The notes under the pieces were generated by a model, which worked only from the letters and a program-made list of their open reading frames with translations, was not told the DNA's origin and ran no database searches. DNA of 64,000 nucleotides from Opitutia bacterium (lineage in GTDB: Bacteria > Verrucomicrobiota > Verrucomicrobiia > Opitutales > Seribacteraceae): positions 1 to 64,000 of the forward strand of contig PBLJ01000043.1 in assembly GCA_002721705.1 (NCBI GenBank), read 5' to 3'. The position numbers were made by a program, and so were the translations under genes. This document shows, in pieces, positions 46,362 to 55,958 of this stretch. The first letter of the stretch is position 1. Every line of letters starts with the position of its first letter.

Positions 46362-49300
46362 GTGAGGTTCACTTTTCCCCAGCTCCCGGTTTTCGTTGTT
46401 TTCGCCCTTGGTTTGCTCCAAGCCGCGTCCCTTCTGCACGGTGGTGTCATTTACGTAAAGAAAAGCGGAGGCAACGACAGCAACGATGGTTCCTCTTGGG
46501 CGAACAGCGTCCAAACCCTGAAGAAGGCGCTCGAGTTGGCCAACGACGAAATCTGGATGGCTTCGGGTCAATACGGAGACACCGTCACGGACAACAACAC
46601 CGATGACACCAAGACCGATGAACAAGCTGATTCCATGTTCACGGTATCCAGCGCGATAAAAATCTATGGGGGATTCAATGGCACCGAGGCATCACCCGAT
46701 GATCGGACTTGGTCTGGTAACAAATATTCCGGACACCCATCGTCCGCCACCACGATCATGGGGAGCTCCAGCATCAGACCCTTGTACTTGAAGGCCAACG
46801 TTCGATTGGATGGTCTGACTATTTCAGGAGGTACTAGCGTCGCCGGTAATGGAGGGGGCGTGTACGTCAAGAGCGGCGCGACCTTTTGGAAATGCAAAGT
46901 TCAAAGCAATTCCTCTACCGGCAATGGTGGTGGCATCTACGTTAAATCGGGAACCGTCAACTTCATCTGGACCCAAGTGATTAGCAACACCGCTTCGGGA
47001 ACCTCTCAAGGTGGAGGCGTCTACACGGAAGCCGGAACCTTCAAGGCGTATAATTCAACCTTTCAGAGCAATACCGCCTACCAATTCGCCGCCGGCAAAT
47101 TCCAAGGTACGCCATCGTTCTATTGTTGCTTGTTCAAGTCTTCCACCACGACTGGAGGCAACAGCGCCATCGGTAAATCGTTGGAAGTAGTGGGAGGCGC
47201 CCAATTCCATTATTGTACCTTTGAGGAATCCCTTGGTTCCACTCTCTATATCGTGTATTCATCGGGCGAGCCGACTTTTAAGGGATGTCTTTGGACCGCG
47301 GCGTCTTCCGGCTTCAAGGGCACCAAGCACAATGATTCCGTGCAAGGGTCTTCCCCCGCTTCCACTGTATCCACCGATGCCTTGCCCACTGACTTGCATG
47401 ACTTCGACAATGACGGCAATACAGTGGAACGTTTGCCGGTGGACTTGAACGGCAAGGTGAGAAATGACGATGCGAGCGACAATTTCGATAATCATGGAGC
47501 CATTTCGAAGGAAGCTGCGACCTTCACCACCTACACAGTCACCGTGTCGGGTATCAGCACTTCACCCTTGTTCGACGAGGAGGCTTGGGACGGGATCAAG
47601 GTCGGCAGTTCATCCACCACGCTCAAGAGCTTCGAGGCTCAAATCGGAGAATCGCCGGTGCTCAAGGCTAACCCTCCCACGCACTGGGAATTCGCCGGAT
47701 GGAATGGCGATCCCTCCAGTCTGGGCGATTTGACTCTTCCCGCCGTGAGCGCTCCGGTGAGCGTCACGGCATCCTTCACCCCGATTGAGTACACCGCCAC
47801 TTTGCTGTCGCCCCAAACCCTGATCACCGTGGGTGAACAAATCCTCGACGTATCGGCTTCCTACACCGCTGGGGAATCAGGTACTGCGGAGTTCGACGGC
47901 GGACTGCAGGCAACAACTGGCAGCAACCCGAACTTGTTGACCGTGACCTCCATATCCCCGGAGGGATACCGCCTGAAGGACTGGATAATAAAGAAAACCA
48001 CCTCCGACAACGTGGAGACCACGGTGAATGCATCGGAAAGCAATGGTGAATACAACTCAACCAGTCCCCTCGTTTTGAGTTGGGAGGCGAACTGGGAGAT
48101 CACGCCCGTTTACACCATAGCGGTTTATGACCTTACGATCGAGGAATCCGTCACGAATTACAGCGACGACACGGCGTCTTTTCTCGCTTCCTTCGGTGGC
48201 ACCACGGGTTTGGTCAACGGCTCCCAAGTGACTGTCGAAGTCAAGCCAAGTGAGGGCCACCAGCTGGAATACGTCACGATTACCGATGCCTCGGGGCAAG
48301 ACCTTAACCACACGGCGCTGCTGGACGCGAACGGCAAAACCCCAGTCCTCAACTTGAGCGAGACGACCGGCGAGGGCACCCTGACTTTCGCCTTGGGGGG
48401 AGACATGGGATACGACGTCCGTATCAAGGGCTACTTTCTTCCCGTATCCTATCTCATCAACGTGGATGCCGTGATTGCCCAAGACGTGGAACCCCTGGAC
48501 GTTCTGCCAGGCAGTGAATACACCATCACCAAAGTCGAAGGTGATGATCCCTTGCCCAACGGATGGTGGAAGAAGGGTACCGTCCTGAAGCTGGACGCGA
48601 ACATCTTGTCGTATGCCACGGATCCCAACAAGATCGAGGTGACTTGGGAATTTGAGGGCACGAAGACCAAGGAGAAGACTTACTACCTGACCGTTGACAA
48701 GGCCCTTGATATTACGGTCAGTTTCAACATCGATCGCTACGAGTTGAAGCATAGGGTTTTCTTTGACGAAGGAAACGCCACCTACGTCGAATTGAAGTCT
48801 CAGTACCTCTATGACGACAACGTCAGTACGGCTGTTGAATTCGATGCCACGGGATATGAATTCAATGGCACTAGGTTTGCCGATGACCCGGACAACCTCG
48901 CTCCGGACTCTTTTATAATGAGAGACGACGTTATCCTCGAGACCCGCTTTCTCCGTAAGGAACACGTGGTCTCCGTGAGTGGATGGACGAAAGACGAAAA
49001 CGGCACCCTCATTCCGGGCGGTGGCGACGTTGCCATCACTCCTCCTGGTTACAAGTTTGATCATGACGAACCGATTTCGCTTAAGGCGGAGCCCGACACC
49101 TCCTATCAATTCGCCTATTGGCTCAAGGACGACAACGTCACCAAGTGGCCAACCGACCTCAGAAGTTCCGACAACCCAGTGTCCGTCGACCTGACCGAGC
49201 CGCTGACCCTGAAGGCGGTTTTCGAGCCTCGCCAGTATCAATTCAATTTCCTCTCCGAACCACGAAGCGGAGGTGGTTGGTTCGCCGAGAACGTAAGCTT

Positions 49301-50720
49301 CGCCGATGGTACCACGGCCTTCTTCACTCATGGCGACGTCATAGAGATTCAAGCGGCACCCGCCGCGGGTTACGACATTAACGGATCCATTACCTTGGTG
49401 GACTTCGCAGGCGCTCCGCTTTCATACCAGTCTCATTCCGGCACCACCAAGAGGATCACCCTCACGGTTCTTTCGGATGCCAACGTATCGGCCGTATTCT
49501 CCAAGGATTACGGCGACTACGACGGGGATGGCTTGGATAATTACACGGAGAGCATCTATGGCAGCAACCTATACCTAAGCGACAGCGATGGCGATGGCAT
49601 GGACGACAAGTGGGAAATTACCTACGGTCTCAATCCCATCGATCCCAACGATTCTCAATACGACGAAGATTACGACAATTTGACCAACTTGCATGAATAC
49701 CAAAGTGGAACCTTTCCCCGGAATCCCGATTCAAATGGCGACGGCATAGTCGACGTCTACGACCCCAAGGATATTTCGGTAGCGTTGCAGGAAGGATACT
49801 TTTTCGTTCGCATCGACGTCGTGCCATTCGGCGCGGGTATCGTTACGGGGGAGGGTGCCTATGAAAGCAACGCCACCGCCTCCATCACCCTCTTCAAGGA
49901 AACCCCTGGTTACGTCTTCGTGAATTGGCAGGGCGATCTTTCCGGCAGCGATCGAAACGGTACCGTGTCGATCGATTCGAACAAGACTATCATCGCTAAT
50001 TTCGCCTTCGACAACCGTGACAGCGACGGGGATGGCATAGACAATTATACCGAAGGCCTTTATGGCACCGATGCTTCCAAGACGGACACTGATGGGGACG
50101 GCATGCGAGACGACGTCGAGATCGCCGCTTTGACTGCCATTGCCGACCTTAACGTCACGGGTGTTTTCGATCCGAATAAGAGCGACTCCGCTTTCCTTTC
50201 ATACTTAAGTGGTCTCAACGTTTCGACTGGCGGCGCAGGGGCGGACTCCAATGGGTCGAGCCTTCTCTACGACTTCATCAACGGCTGGTTTTACACCTCC
50301 GCCCATGGTTGGTCTTTTGCGGCTTCCAGTTCCTCGATGGTTTACAACGCCAACGTGGCGACTTGGTTGAGTTTCCAGAAAGACAGCAACGCCAACTTCA
50401 AGATTTTGCAGTGGGACAAGCCGACGAGCCAGTGGGTCGATTATGGAAATTCTTCCGTCTCCGGGCATTACAGTTTGACCGTGACGAAGAACGTATCCGC
50501 GGGAGGTGAAGTTTCGCCAAGCAGTTCCTATCCTGCGGGGACTAATCTTCAAATCGAGGCGCGGGCGAATCCCGGCTATAAATTCATTGGATGGGAGGGC
50601 GACGTCATCTCATCCAGTCCATCCGTCACTTTCCCCATCAACGAGAACACCGCGGTGCAGGCCATTTTCCTTACCGATGAGCAGGTTTCCAGCCTCCTGG
50701 ATGGAACGCAGGGCAACTGA
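46362..50720 (+). CDS. Giant exported protein: parallel beta-helix N-terminus, several InlB-like repeats, Ca-binding TSP3-like repeats, Trp/Tyr-rich module
   Basis: GTG start; GGVIYVKKSGGNDSNDGSSWANSVQTLKKALELANDEIWMASG; DYDGDGLDNYTESIYGSNLYLSDSDGDGMDDKWE and DSDGDGIDNYTEGLYGTDASKTDTDGDGMRDDVE; terminal GGEVSPSSSYPAGTNLQIEARANPGYKFIGWEGDV. Confidence 0.88.
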   Translation: MRFTFPQLPVFVVFALGLLQAASLLHGGVIYVKKSGGNDSNDGSSWANSVQTLKKALELANDEIWMASGQYGDTVTDNNTDDTKTDEQADSMFTVSSAIKIYGGFNGTEASPDDRTWSGNKYSGHPSSATTIMGSSSIRPLYLKANVRLDGLTISGGTSVAGNGGGVYVKSGATFWKCKVQSNSSTGNGGGIYVKSGTVNFIWTQVISNTASGTSQGGGVYTEAGTFKAYNSTFQSNTAYQFAAGKFQGTPSFYCCLFKSSTTTGGNSAIGKSLEVVGGAQFHYCTFEESLGSTLYIVYSSGEPTFKGCLWTAASSGFKGTKHNDSVQGSSPASTVSTDALPTDLHDFDNDGNTVERLPVDLNGKVRNDDASDNFDNHGAISKEAATFTTYTVTVSGISTSPLFDEEAWDGIKVGSSSTTLKSFEAQIGESPVLKANPPTHWEFAGWNGDPSSLGDLTLPAVSAPVSVTASFTPIEYTATLLSPQTLITVGEQILDVSASYTAGESGTAEFDGGLQATTGSNPNLLTVTSISPEGYRLKDWIIKKTTSDNVETTVNASESNGEYNSTSPLVLSWEANWEITPVYTIAVYDLTIEESVTNYSDDTASFLASFGGTTGLVNGSQVTVEVKPSEGHQLEYVTITDASGQDLNHTALLDANGKTPVLNLSETTGEGTLTFALGGDMGYDVRIKGYFLPVSYLINVDAVIAQDVEPLDVLPGSEYTITKVEGDDPLPNGWWKKGTVLKLDANILSYATDPNKIEVTWEFEGTKTKEKTYYLTVDKALDITVSFNIDRYELKHRVFFDEGNATYVELKSQYLYDDNVSTAVEFDATGYEFNGTRFADDPDNLAPDSFIMRDDVILETRFLRKEHVVSVSGWTKDENGTLIPGGGDVAITPPGYKFDHDEPISLKAEPDTSYQFAYWLKDDNVTKWPTDLRSSDNPVSVDLTEPLTLKAVFEPRQYQFNFLSEPRSGGGWFAENVSFADGTTAFFTHGDVIEIQAAPAAGYDINGSITLVDFAGAPLSYQSHSGTTKRITLTVLSDANVSAVFSKDYGDYDGDGLDNYTESIYGSNLYLSDSDGDGMDDKWEITYGLNPIDPNDSQYDEDYDNLTNLHEYQSGTFPRNPDSNGDGIVDVYDPKDISVALQEGYFFVRIDVVPFGAGIVTGEGAYESNATASITLFKETPGYVFVNWQGDLSGSDRNGTVSIDSNKTIIANFAFDNRDSDGDGIDNYTEGLYGTDASKTDTDGDGMRDDVEIAALTAIADLNVTGVFDPNKSDSAFLSYLSGLNVSTGGAGADSNGSSLLYDFINGWFYTSAHGWSFAASSSSMVYNANVATWLSFQKDSNANFKILQWDKPTSQWVDYGNSSVSGHYSLTVTKNVSAGGEVSPSSSYPAGTNLQIEARANPGYKFIGWEGDVISSSPSVTFPINENTAVQAIFLTDEQVSSLLDGTQGN

Positions 50721-50740
50721 ATCATTCGCACCTTCTTGTA

Positions 50741-51898
50741 ATGAGTTCACGCTCTACGATCATTTGTAGTCTGTTTTCCGTCGTTGCCTTCTCGGTCCTA
50801 GGAGGGGTGAGCTCGCTGCATGCCGTCAACGAAGAGGACGTCAATACAGTCACGAGCTTTCCGCTGGCTTACGAAGACCTCGAAGAGAAAAGCGTCTATC
50901 ACCAGAATAACCTGCGGAAAATTAAAAGCGATCTCAATGATTACGGGGATGAGGTGCATGATCTGCGCCGAAGGTTCGATCGTTTGTTTTACGACAAGGA
51001 TACGAATTTACCCAAGGCCAAGAAGTTCGAGGTGGGCCAAAAAATCACTTTGCCTACCGGTGACCGCTCCTCCCGCGACAGGTTTGATGATTACGGAACG
51101 GTGCGACGTCCGGTCCGATCCGATTATCCCAAGCCAAGGTCAAGAAACGACCAAACCCCTTCCCCGCCCGTGGTGATCAGTCCTCAGGCCTCAGTAGAGA
51201 AGCGACCTCCCAGTGAACGGCCGCCGTTACCGAAGAACGACGACAGGCCTAACCAGCCCCTCGCCTCCAATGCTCGGCCTCAACCCGAGGACGAAAATTC
51301 TCCCCTTGCCATCATCGTGAAGGATTCCTCAACCAGTGATTCCGGTGAAACCATCAACTTTCCCGTGACCGCCGTCGAGTCCACGAAAGACTCTCCTTCA
51401 CGGAAATTCGATTATTACGTTCTACCCCGAATCGGCTTTGCAGTACCTACCGAAGGCGATGCGGAAGCAGGGATGTCCTTGGCAGTGGCTGCGGGCGTCA
51501 TTCGGGGAGATTGGCGTTACGGTGTGGATTTCTCTTACCTGTCGAGCGAAGCCTCGTTCACCGAGAACATCATCGTCGGTAGCACCCCTTTTCCCCATCA
51601 GGGTGAATATGAGCATTCGGCTTACTCTTTTCTCGTGAACGTCACCCGGGAGATTGAACTCCCCGCCAATTGGATAGGGTCGATCGGCTTCGGTGTCGGT
51701 GGAGGCTGGAGTGTTTCCGAGAAAACGCTTCTAGTGAAATTGAACTCGGTGAAGGATTCCGGTTTTGCATGGCAGTTAGGATTGGGAGCCCGACGTCCAT
51801 TCGGAGACTCCACCTCTATTTACCTTGGCTATCGTTACCTTGGCCATCCCTCCGTGCCGTCTCACAACTTCGAGGCGGGAGCCGAGATCGATTTCTGA
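50741..51898 (+). CDS. Predicted outer-membrane protein: N-terminal coiled coil, Pro-rich linker, C-terminal beta-barrel
   Basis: 385 aa; charged helical N-terminus, KPRSRNDQTPSPPVVISPQ... linker, strands ending EAGAEIDF with terminal Phe. Confidence 0.7.
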   Translation: MSSRSTIICSLFSVVAFSVLGGVSSLHAVNEEDVNTVTSFPLAYEDLEEKSVYHQNNLRKIKSDLNDYGDEVHDLRRRFDRLFYDKDTNLPKAKKFEVGQKITLPTGDRSSRDRFDDYGTVRRPVRSDYPKPRSRNDQTPSPPVVISPQASVEKRPPSERPPLPKNDDRPNQPLASNARPQPEDENSPLAIIVKDSSTSDSGETINFPVTAVESTKDSPSRKFDYYVLPRIGFAVPTEGDAEAGMSLAVAAGVIRGDWRYGVDFSYLSSEASFTENIIVGSTPFPHQGEYEHSAYSFLVNVTREIELPANWIGSIGFGVGGGWSVSEKTLLVKLNSVKDSGFAWQLGLGARRPFGDSTSIYLGYRYLGHPSVPSHNFEAGAEIDF

Positions 51899-51902
51899 AT
51901 CC

Positions 51903-52622
51903 ATGGCCGATGCTCCGCAGCGCGAGACGCCGGCGGGGGGCGAAGTCAAGGGACTGAGCCTTGGCAAACGACTGCTCGTTTTTCCCATTGCCTGTATTTT
52001 TCGACTTTGGCTGCGAAGCTTGCGCATGCGCTTGTCGGAGGAGTTTCGTTCCGAATTGGAGGACGTCGAACACCCTACCGTGGTCATCGTTTGGCACAAT
52101 CGTCTCAGCGTCGCCGCGGAGTACGTCCGCCGCTTTCGTCGCGGTCGTCGGCTCTGTGGCTTAGTCAGCGGTAGCCGCGACGGCGCTTGGCTGGAGACTT
52201 TTTTCAGGGCGATCGGGATCCTGGTGACTCGCGGATCCCGCAAACGAAGAGGTTCGCAGGCAATAAGGGAATTGATTGGCCAATTGAAGGAAGGTCACGA
52301 CGTCGGGATTACTCCCGATGGTTCACGTGGACCTTGCTACGAAGCCAAGCCGGGAGCTCTTCTCGTGGCCAAGGTTTCCAAGGCCCCCGTGTTGTTGTTG
52401 TCCTTCGAATTCTCTTCGGCCTGGCGCTTGAATTCCTGGGACGGCTTTTACCTGCCGAAGCCATTCAGTCGAGTCACGGTGCTTGGCAAGCGTCTCGAGG
52501 GCGGGTTTTTCGACGACATGGAGACCGAGGATGCGGTTGCCACCGTGAACAGTGGCTTGATGAACATTACGAAGGATACCGTGAAGGCTCCTCCTCGCGC
52601 CGTACGCGAGAAAAACGATTAA
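51903..52622 (+). CDS. Lysophospholipid acyltransferase-like protein (DUF374)
   Basis: Start trimmed to MADAPQRETPAGG; VVIVWHNRLSVAAEYVRRF, LVSGSRDGAWLETFFRAIGILVTRGSRKRRGSQAIRELIGQLKEGHDVGITPDGSRGPCYEAKPGALLVAK. Confidence 0.9.
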   Translation: MADAPQRETPAGGEVKGLSLGKRLLVFPIACIFRLWLRSLRMRLSEEFRSELEDVEHPTVVIVWHNRLSVAAEYVRRFRRGRRLCGLVSGSRDGAWLETFFRAIGILVTRGSRKRRGSQAIRELIGQLKEGHDVGITPDGSRGPCYEAKPGALLVAKVSKAPVLLLSFEFSSAWRLNSWDGFYLPKPFSRVTVLGKRLEGGFFDDMETEDAVATVNSGLMNITKDTVKAPPRAVREKND

Positions 52623-53485
52623 AGCTTTTCCAGTTTCTCGCAGACCGAGTCGATTATGAAGTCCGGCGTGGAAGCCCCAGCCGTCACGCCCACCACATCA
52701 TAATTTTGGATGGCATCGAGGTCGAGTTCCTCGGCCGTTTCCACGTGGAAGGTGGGACGGTTTTTCGTGGTAGCCAATTTCGCCAGTTTCTTGGTGTTGG
52801 CGGAATGACGACCGCCGATGACCACCACGGCCTCGGCTCCCTCGTCGACCAACCATTGCAGGTCGGACTGTCTTTCCTTGGTTGCCCCGCAGACCGTGTC
52901 GAACACGACGAGGTCAGGGTATTTCGATGAGAGGTAAACCGCGAGTTCCTCGAACTCATGCGAAAACATGGTGGATTGCGATACCATCGCTACTTTTCCC
53001 TCGAAGCTCGGCAACGCGTCGATGTCTTCCTTCGTTTGGACAACGTGCCCGCGTTCTCCCGCATAGCCAAGCAAGCCAATCGCTTCCGGATGATCGGGGT
53101 CTCCGAAAATCACCACATCGTAACCTTTCTGGGCATGCCAACGAACCTTGCCTGCAATGATGCCGACGTCGGGGCAAGTGGCGTCCTTGAAGGACATGTC
53201 GAGGGATTTGAGGTATTGCCGCCGCTGAGGGGAAATGCCGTGCGCCCGCACCACCACCACGCCGTCCTCGGCATCCTTTTCCGATACTTCGATGTCCGAC
53301 TGGCTCTTGTAATCACCGACTTCCCGTATGCCTTCTTTACGCAAGGCGTCCATCATTTGGTTGTTGTGGATCAAGGGGCCATCGGCGTAGGCCTTTCGCC
53401 CCGCCTTGGTTTCATCGCGAGCCAAGTTGATGGCTCGTTCCACGCCCCAGCAAAAGCCGGCGCTTTTTGCTCGCAACACTTTCAT
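52619..53485 (-). CDS. ispH: 4-hydroxy-3-methylbut-2-enyl diphosphate reductase
   Basis: AGFCWGVERAINLA; DATCPDVGIIAGKVRWHAQKGYDVVIFGDPDHPEAIGLLGY; DTVCGATKERQ; VTAGASTPDFII. Confidence 0.97.
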   Translation of the reverse strand: MKVLRAKSAGFCWGVERAINLARDETKAGRKAYADGPLIHNNQMMDALRKEGIREVGDYKSQSDIEVSEKDAEDGVVVVRAHGISPQRRQYLKSLDMSFKDATCPDVGIIAGKVRWHAQKGYDVVIFGDPDHPEAIGLLGYAGERGHVVQTKEDIDALPSFEGKVAMVSQSTMFSHEFEELAVYLSSKYPDLVVFDTVCGATKERQSDLQWLVDEGAEAVVVIGGRHSANTKKLAKLATTKNRPTFHVETAEELDLDAIQNYDVVGVTAGASTPDFIIDSVCEKLEKL

Positions 53486-53569
53486 CAGTGAGTTGCCACC
53501 CTAACGACCTGCGACTTGTGTTCAATATTGATTTGCCTTGTAGGCGCAGAAAACCACAAGGTGTTTCGC

Positions 53570-54316
53570 ATGAACCACCGCTCCTTGTCCTTTTCTTTTC
53601 TCAGCCTCTTCGTCCTTGGCTCCTGCGGTTATGCCGCCGACAAGCCGAAAGCCGAAAGCCGCTACCAAAAAGCCTCGGTCGCCAGCCGCGACGGCATAGG
53701 CAAGCTGTACATGGGCCGCGAAATCTCCCAGGTCATGGGTCACTTGGGCGCTGGTTGGCTGGAACGGTCGGGGCGCGAAAAGGAGGAACGCACCGACCTG
53801 CTGGTCAAAAACCTCGGTCTCAAGCCCTCCGACGTCGTGGCCGACATTGGAGCAGGCTCCGGTTACTTCAGTTTTCGCATGGCCAAGCTCGTGCCCGAGG
53901 GGAAGGTCTACGCCGTCGATATCTCCAAGCAAATGCTGGCCATCGTTCGCGCCCGCATGGGTAAATGGAAGGTCGACAACGTGGTTCCCGTCATGAGTGA
54001 GATCACCGACGTCAAGTTGCCCCCCAACTCGGTTGACCTCGCTCTCATCGTGGACGCCTACCACGAGTTCGATCATCCGTGGGAGATGGCCACCTCCATT
54101 CTCAAGTCACTCAAGCCGGGAGGACGCCTCGTGCTCATCGAGTATCGCATGGAGGATCCCACCGTACCGATCAAGCGCCTGCACAAGATGACCGAGGCAC
54201 AAGCCCGCAAGGAAATGAAAGCCGCCGGATTCGAGTGGGTCGAAACCAAGACCATGCTGCCCCAGCAACACTTCATGGTCTACCGCAAGCCGATGCCGAA
54301 AAAGCGGGTGGATTAA
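53570..54316 (+). CDS. Predicted exported lipoprotein-like SAM-dependent methyltransferase
   Basis: Start trimmed to MNHRSLSFSFLSLFVLGSCGYAAD; GLKPSDVVADIGAGSGYFSFRMAKLVPEGKVYAVDISKQML. Confidence 0.88.
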   Translation: MNHRSLSFSFLSLFVLGSCGYAADKPKAESRYQKASVASRDGIGKLYMGREISQVMGHLGAGWLERSGREKEERTDLLVKNLGLKPSDVVADIGAGSGYFSFRMAKLVPEGKVYAVDISKQMLAIVRARMGKWKVDNVVPVMSEITDVKLPPNSVDLALIVDAYHEFDHPWEMATSILKSLKPGGRLVLIEYRMEDPTVPIKRLHKMTEAQARKEMKAAGFEWVETKTMLPQQHFMVYRKPMPKKRVD

Positions 54317-54384
54317 GTTTATGAAATGCTGCTTGCGACAATTTTCGAGTTAGCCAACTGATTTTTCACTCCTAGCGTAGCGAC

Positions 54385-55845
54385 ATGGCCGAAACAAATT
54401 ACGTCACAGCTCCGATCAAGAGCAAGGAGATGCCCAAGGGGATCCCATACATCATCGGCAATGAGGCGGCAGAGCGGTTTTCGTTCTATGGCATGAGAGG
54501 CATTCTCATGGCCTACATGACTTTTTACCTCACGCAACCCAACGGTCAACTTGATGTGTTCTCCGAGGACGAAGCTCAGGTGTGGACTCACAGGTTCATA
54601 GCCTCGGCCTACTTCTTTCCCATCATCGGAGGACTGCTCAGCGATGCTTTCTTTGGCAAGTTTCGAACAATTATTTCATTGTCCTTGGTATACTGCGCCG
54701 GTCACGCATGTCTGGCCATGATGGAGATGTTTGGCGACACGCATGCGTGGCTTTTCATGGGATTGGTTCTAATCGCAATTGGCTCCGGTGGCATAAAACC
54801 ATGCGTCTCCGCTCACGTCGGCGACCAATTCGGGCAATCGAACAGTCACTTGCTATCACGGGTTTTTGGCTGGTTTTACTTTTCCATAAACTTCGGGGCG
54901 TTTTTAAGCGGTATGATCACTCCCTTCCTGCTCGAGGCAACCGCAGGAGCTGGAATGGGAGCCAAGGTGTATCCTTATTTCGTATGGCTGGTCGGGGAAC
55001 GCGCTCCTGACGAGGTTATATTCGGTTCCCATTACGCCTTTGGCTTGCCGGGTGTTCTCATGTTGCTGGCGACTTGGGTATTTTGGCTGGGCAGGAACAA
55101 ATTCATCCATATCCAACCACGTGGGGGCCGTGCTTACTTCAAGGAGACTTTTTCTGTAGAAGGGAAGAAAGCGATCGGTCGAATTTCGATCATTTTTGCC
55201 TTCATCATCATGTTTTGGGCATTATTCGACCAAATCGGCACCTCTTGGCAGATTCAAGCGCGCAGCCTTGACCGATCGATCCCCGATTGGATTCCTGTCT
55301 TCGGTGGAGGCGAGATGTTGGCCGCTCAGGTTGCCGCTGTATTCAATCCCCTTTTCATCCTGCTGCTAATTCCTTTATTCAACTATCTTATATATCCTTT
55401 TCTGGCCCGTTTCTTTACCCTCACGCCTTTGCGTAAAATAGGGATTGGTTTATTCGTAATGGGCTTGGCATTCGCCATGGTGGCATTTGTCCAAGTTGCC
55501 TTGGACAACGGGCATACCCCGCACATGGGTTGGCAAATTTTGGCCTGTGCCCTGTTGACCTCCTCAGAGGTGATGGTTTCCATTACTGGCCTGGAGTTTG
55601 CCTACACCCAGGCTCCACGCCAAATGAAGTCGTTCATTCTCTCTCTTTTCTTGCTGACCGTCTCTCTGGGCAATATCCTTGCCGGTGAAGTGAAAGCCAT
55701 TCTGATCAATACCGATGGTTCCTCTAAATTGCCGGGAGCTCAGGAGTTTTGGCTTTGGACGGGGCTCATAATAATAACTGCTGTAGTTTTTGTTTTCGTC
55801 GCGCGCTCCTATCATCCTAAGGAATATCTTCAGGTGGAGAAATAG
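54385..55845 (+). CDS. POT/PTR2-family peptide MFS transporter
   Basis: PYIIGNEAAERFSFYGMRGILMAYMTFYL; GSGGIKPCVSAHVGDQFGQSN; FYFSINFGAFLSGMITPFLLE. Confidence 0.95.
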   Translation: MAETNYVTAPIKSKEMPKGIPYIIGNEAAERFSFYGMRGILMAYMTFYLTQPNGQLDVFSEDEAQVWTHRFIASAYFFPIIGGLLSDAFFGKFRTIISLSLVYCAGHACLAMMEMFGDTHAWLFMGLVLIAIGSGGIKPCVSAHVGDQFGQSNSHLLSRVFGWFYFSINFGAFLSGMITPFLLEATAGAGMGAKVYPYFVWLVGERAPDEVIFGSHYAFGLPGVLMLLATWVFWLGRNKFIHIQPRGGRAYFKETFSVEGKKAIGRISIIFAFIIMFWALFDQIGTSWQIQARSLDRSIPDWIPVFGGGEMLAAQVAAVFNPLFILLLIPLFNYLIYPFLARFFTLTPLRKIGIGLFVMGLAFAMVAFVQVALDNGHTPHMGWQILACALLTSSEVMVSITGLEFAYTQAPRQMKSFILSLFLLTVSLGNILAGEVKAILINTDGSSKLPGAQEFWLWTGLIIITAVVFVFVARSYHPKEYLQVEK

Positions 55846-55958
55846 TCTACCCCTCTATCCTGATTTGCATCCATTTCAGCGTTTTTTTGAACGTCGGGAC
55901 AAATTAGCTTGTCAGTAGCTATTACCCGTGGTTATCACGGACTTAGGAGGACAGTTTA

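Noticed and set aside
48057-49352. 431-aa minus-strand ORF inside the giant 46362..50720 gene
   Set aside because: Antisense to a continuous repeat-containing reading frame; Val/Gly-rich translation typical of antisense artefacts.
54385-55845. POT transporter as a horizontally acquired island
   Set aside because: The gene looks somewhat more AT-rich by eye, but no mobile-element boundary, repeats or integrase were found and composition was not computed.
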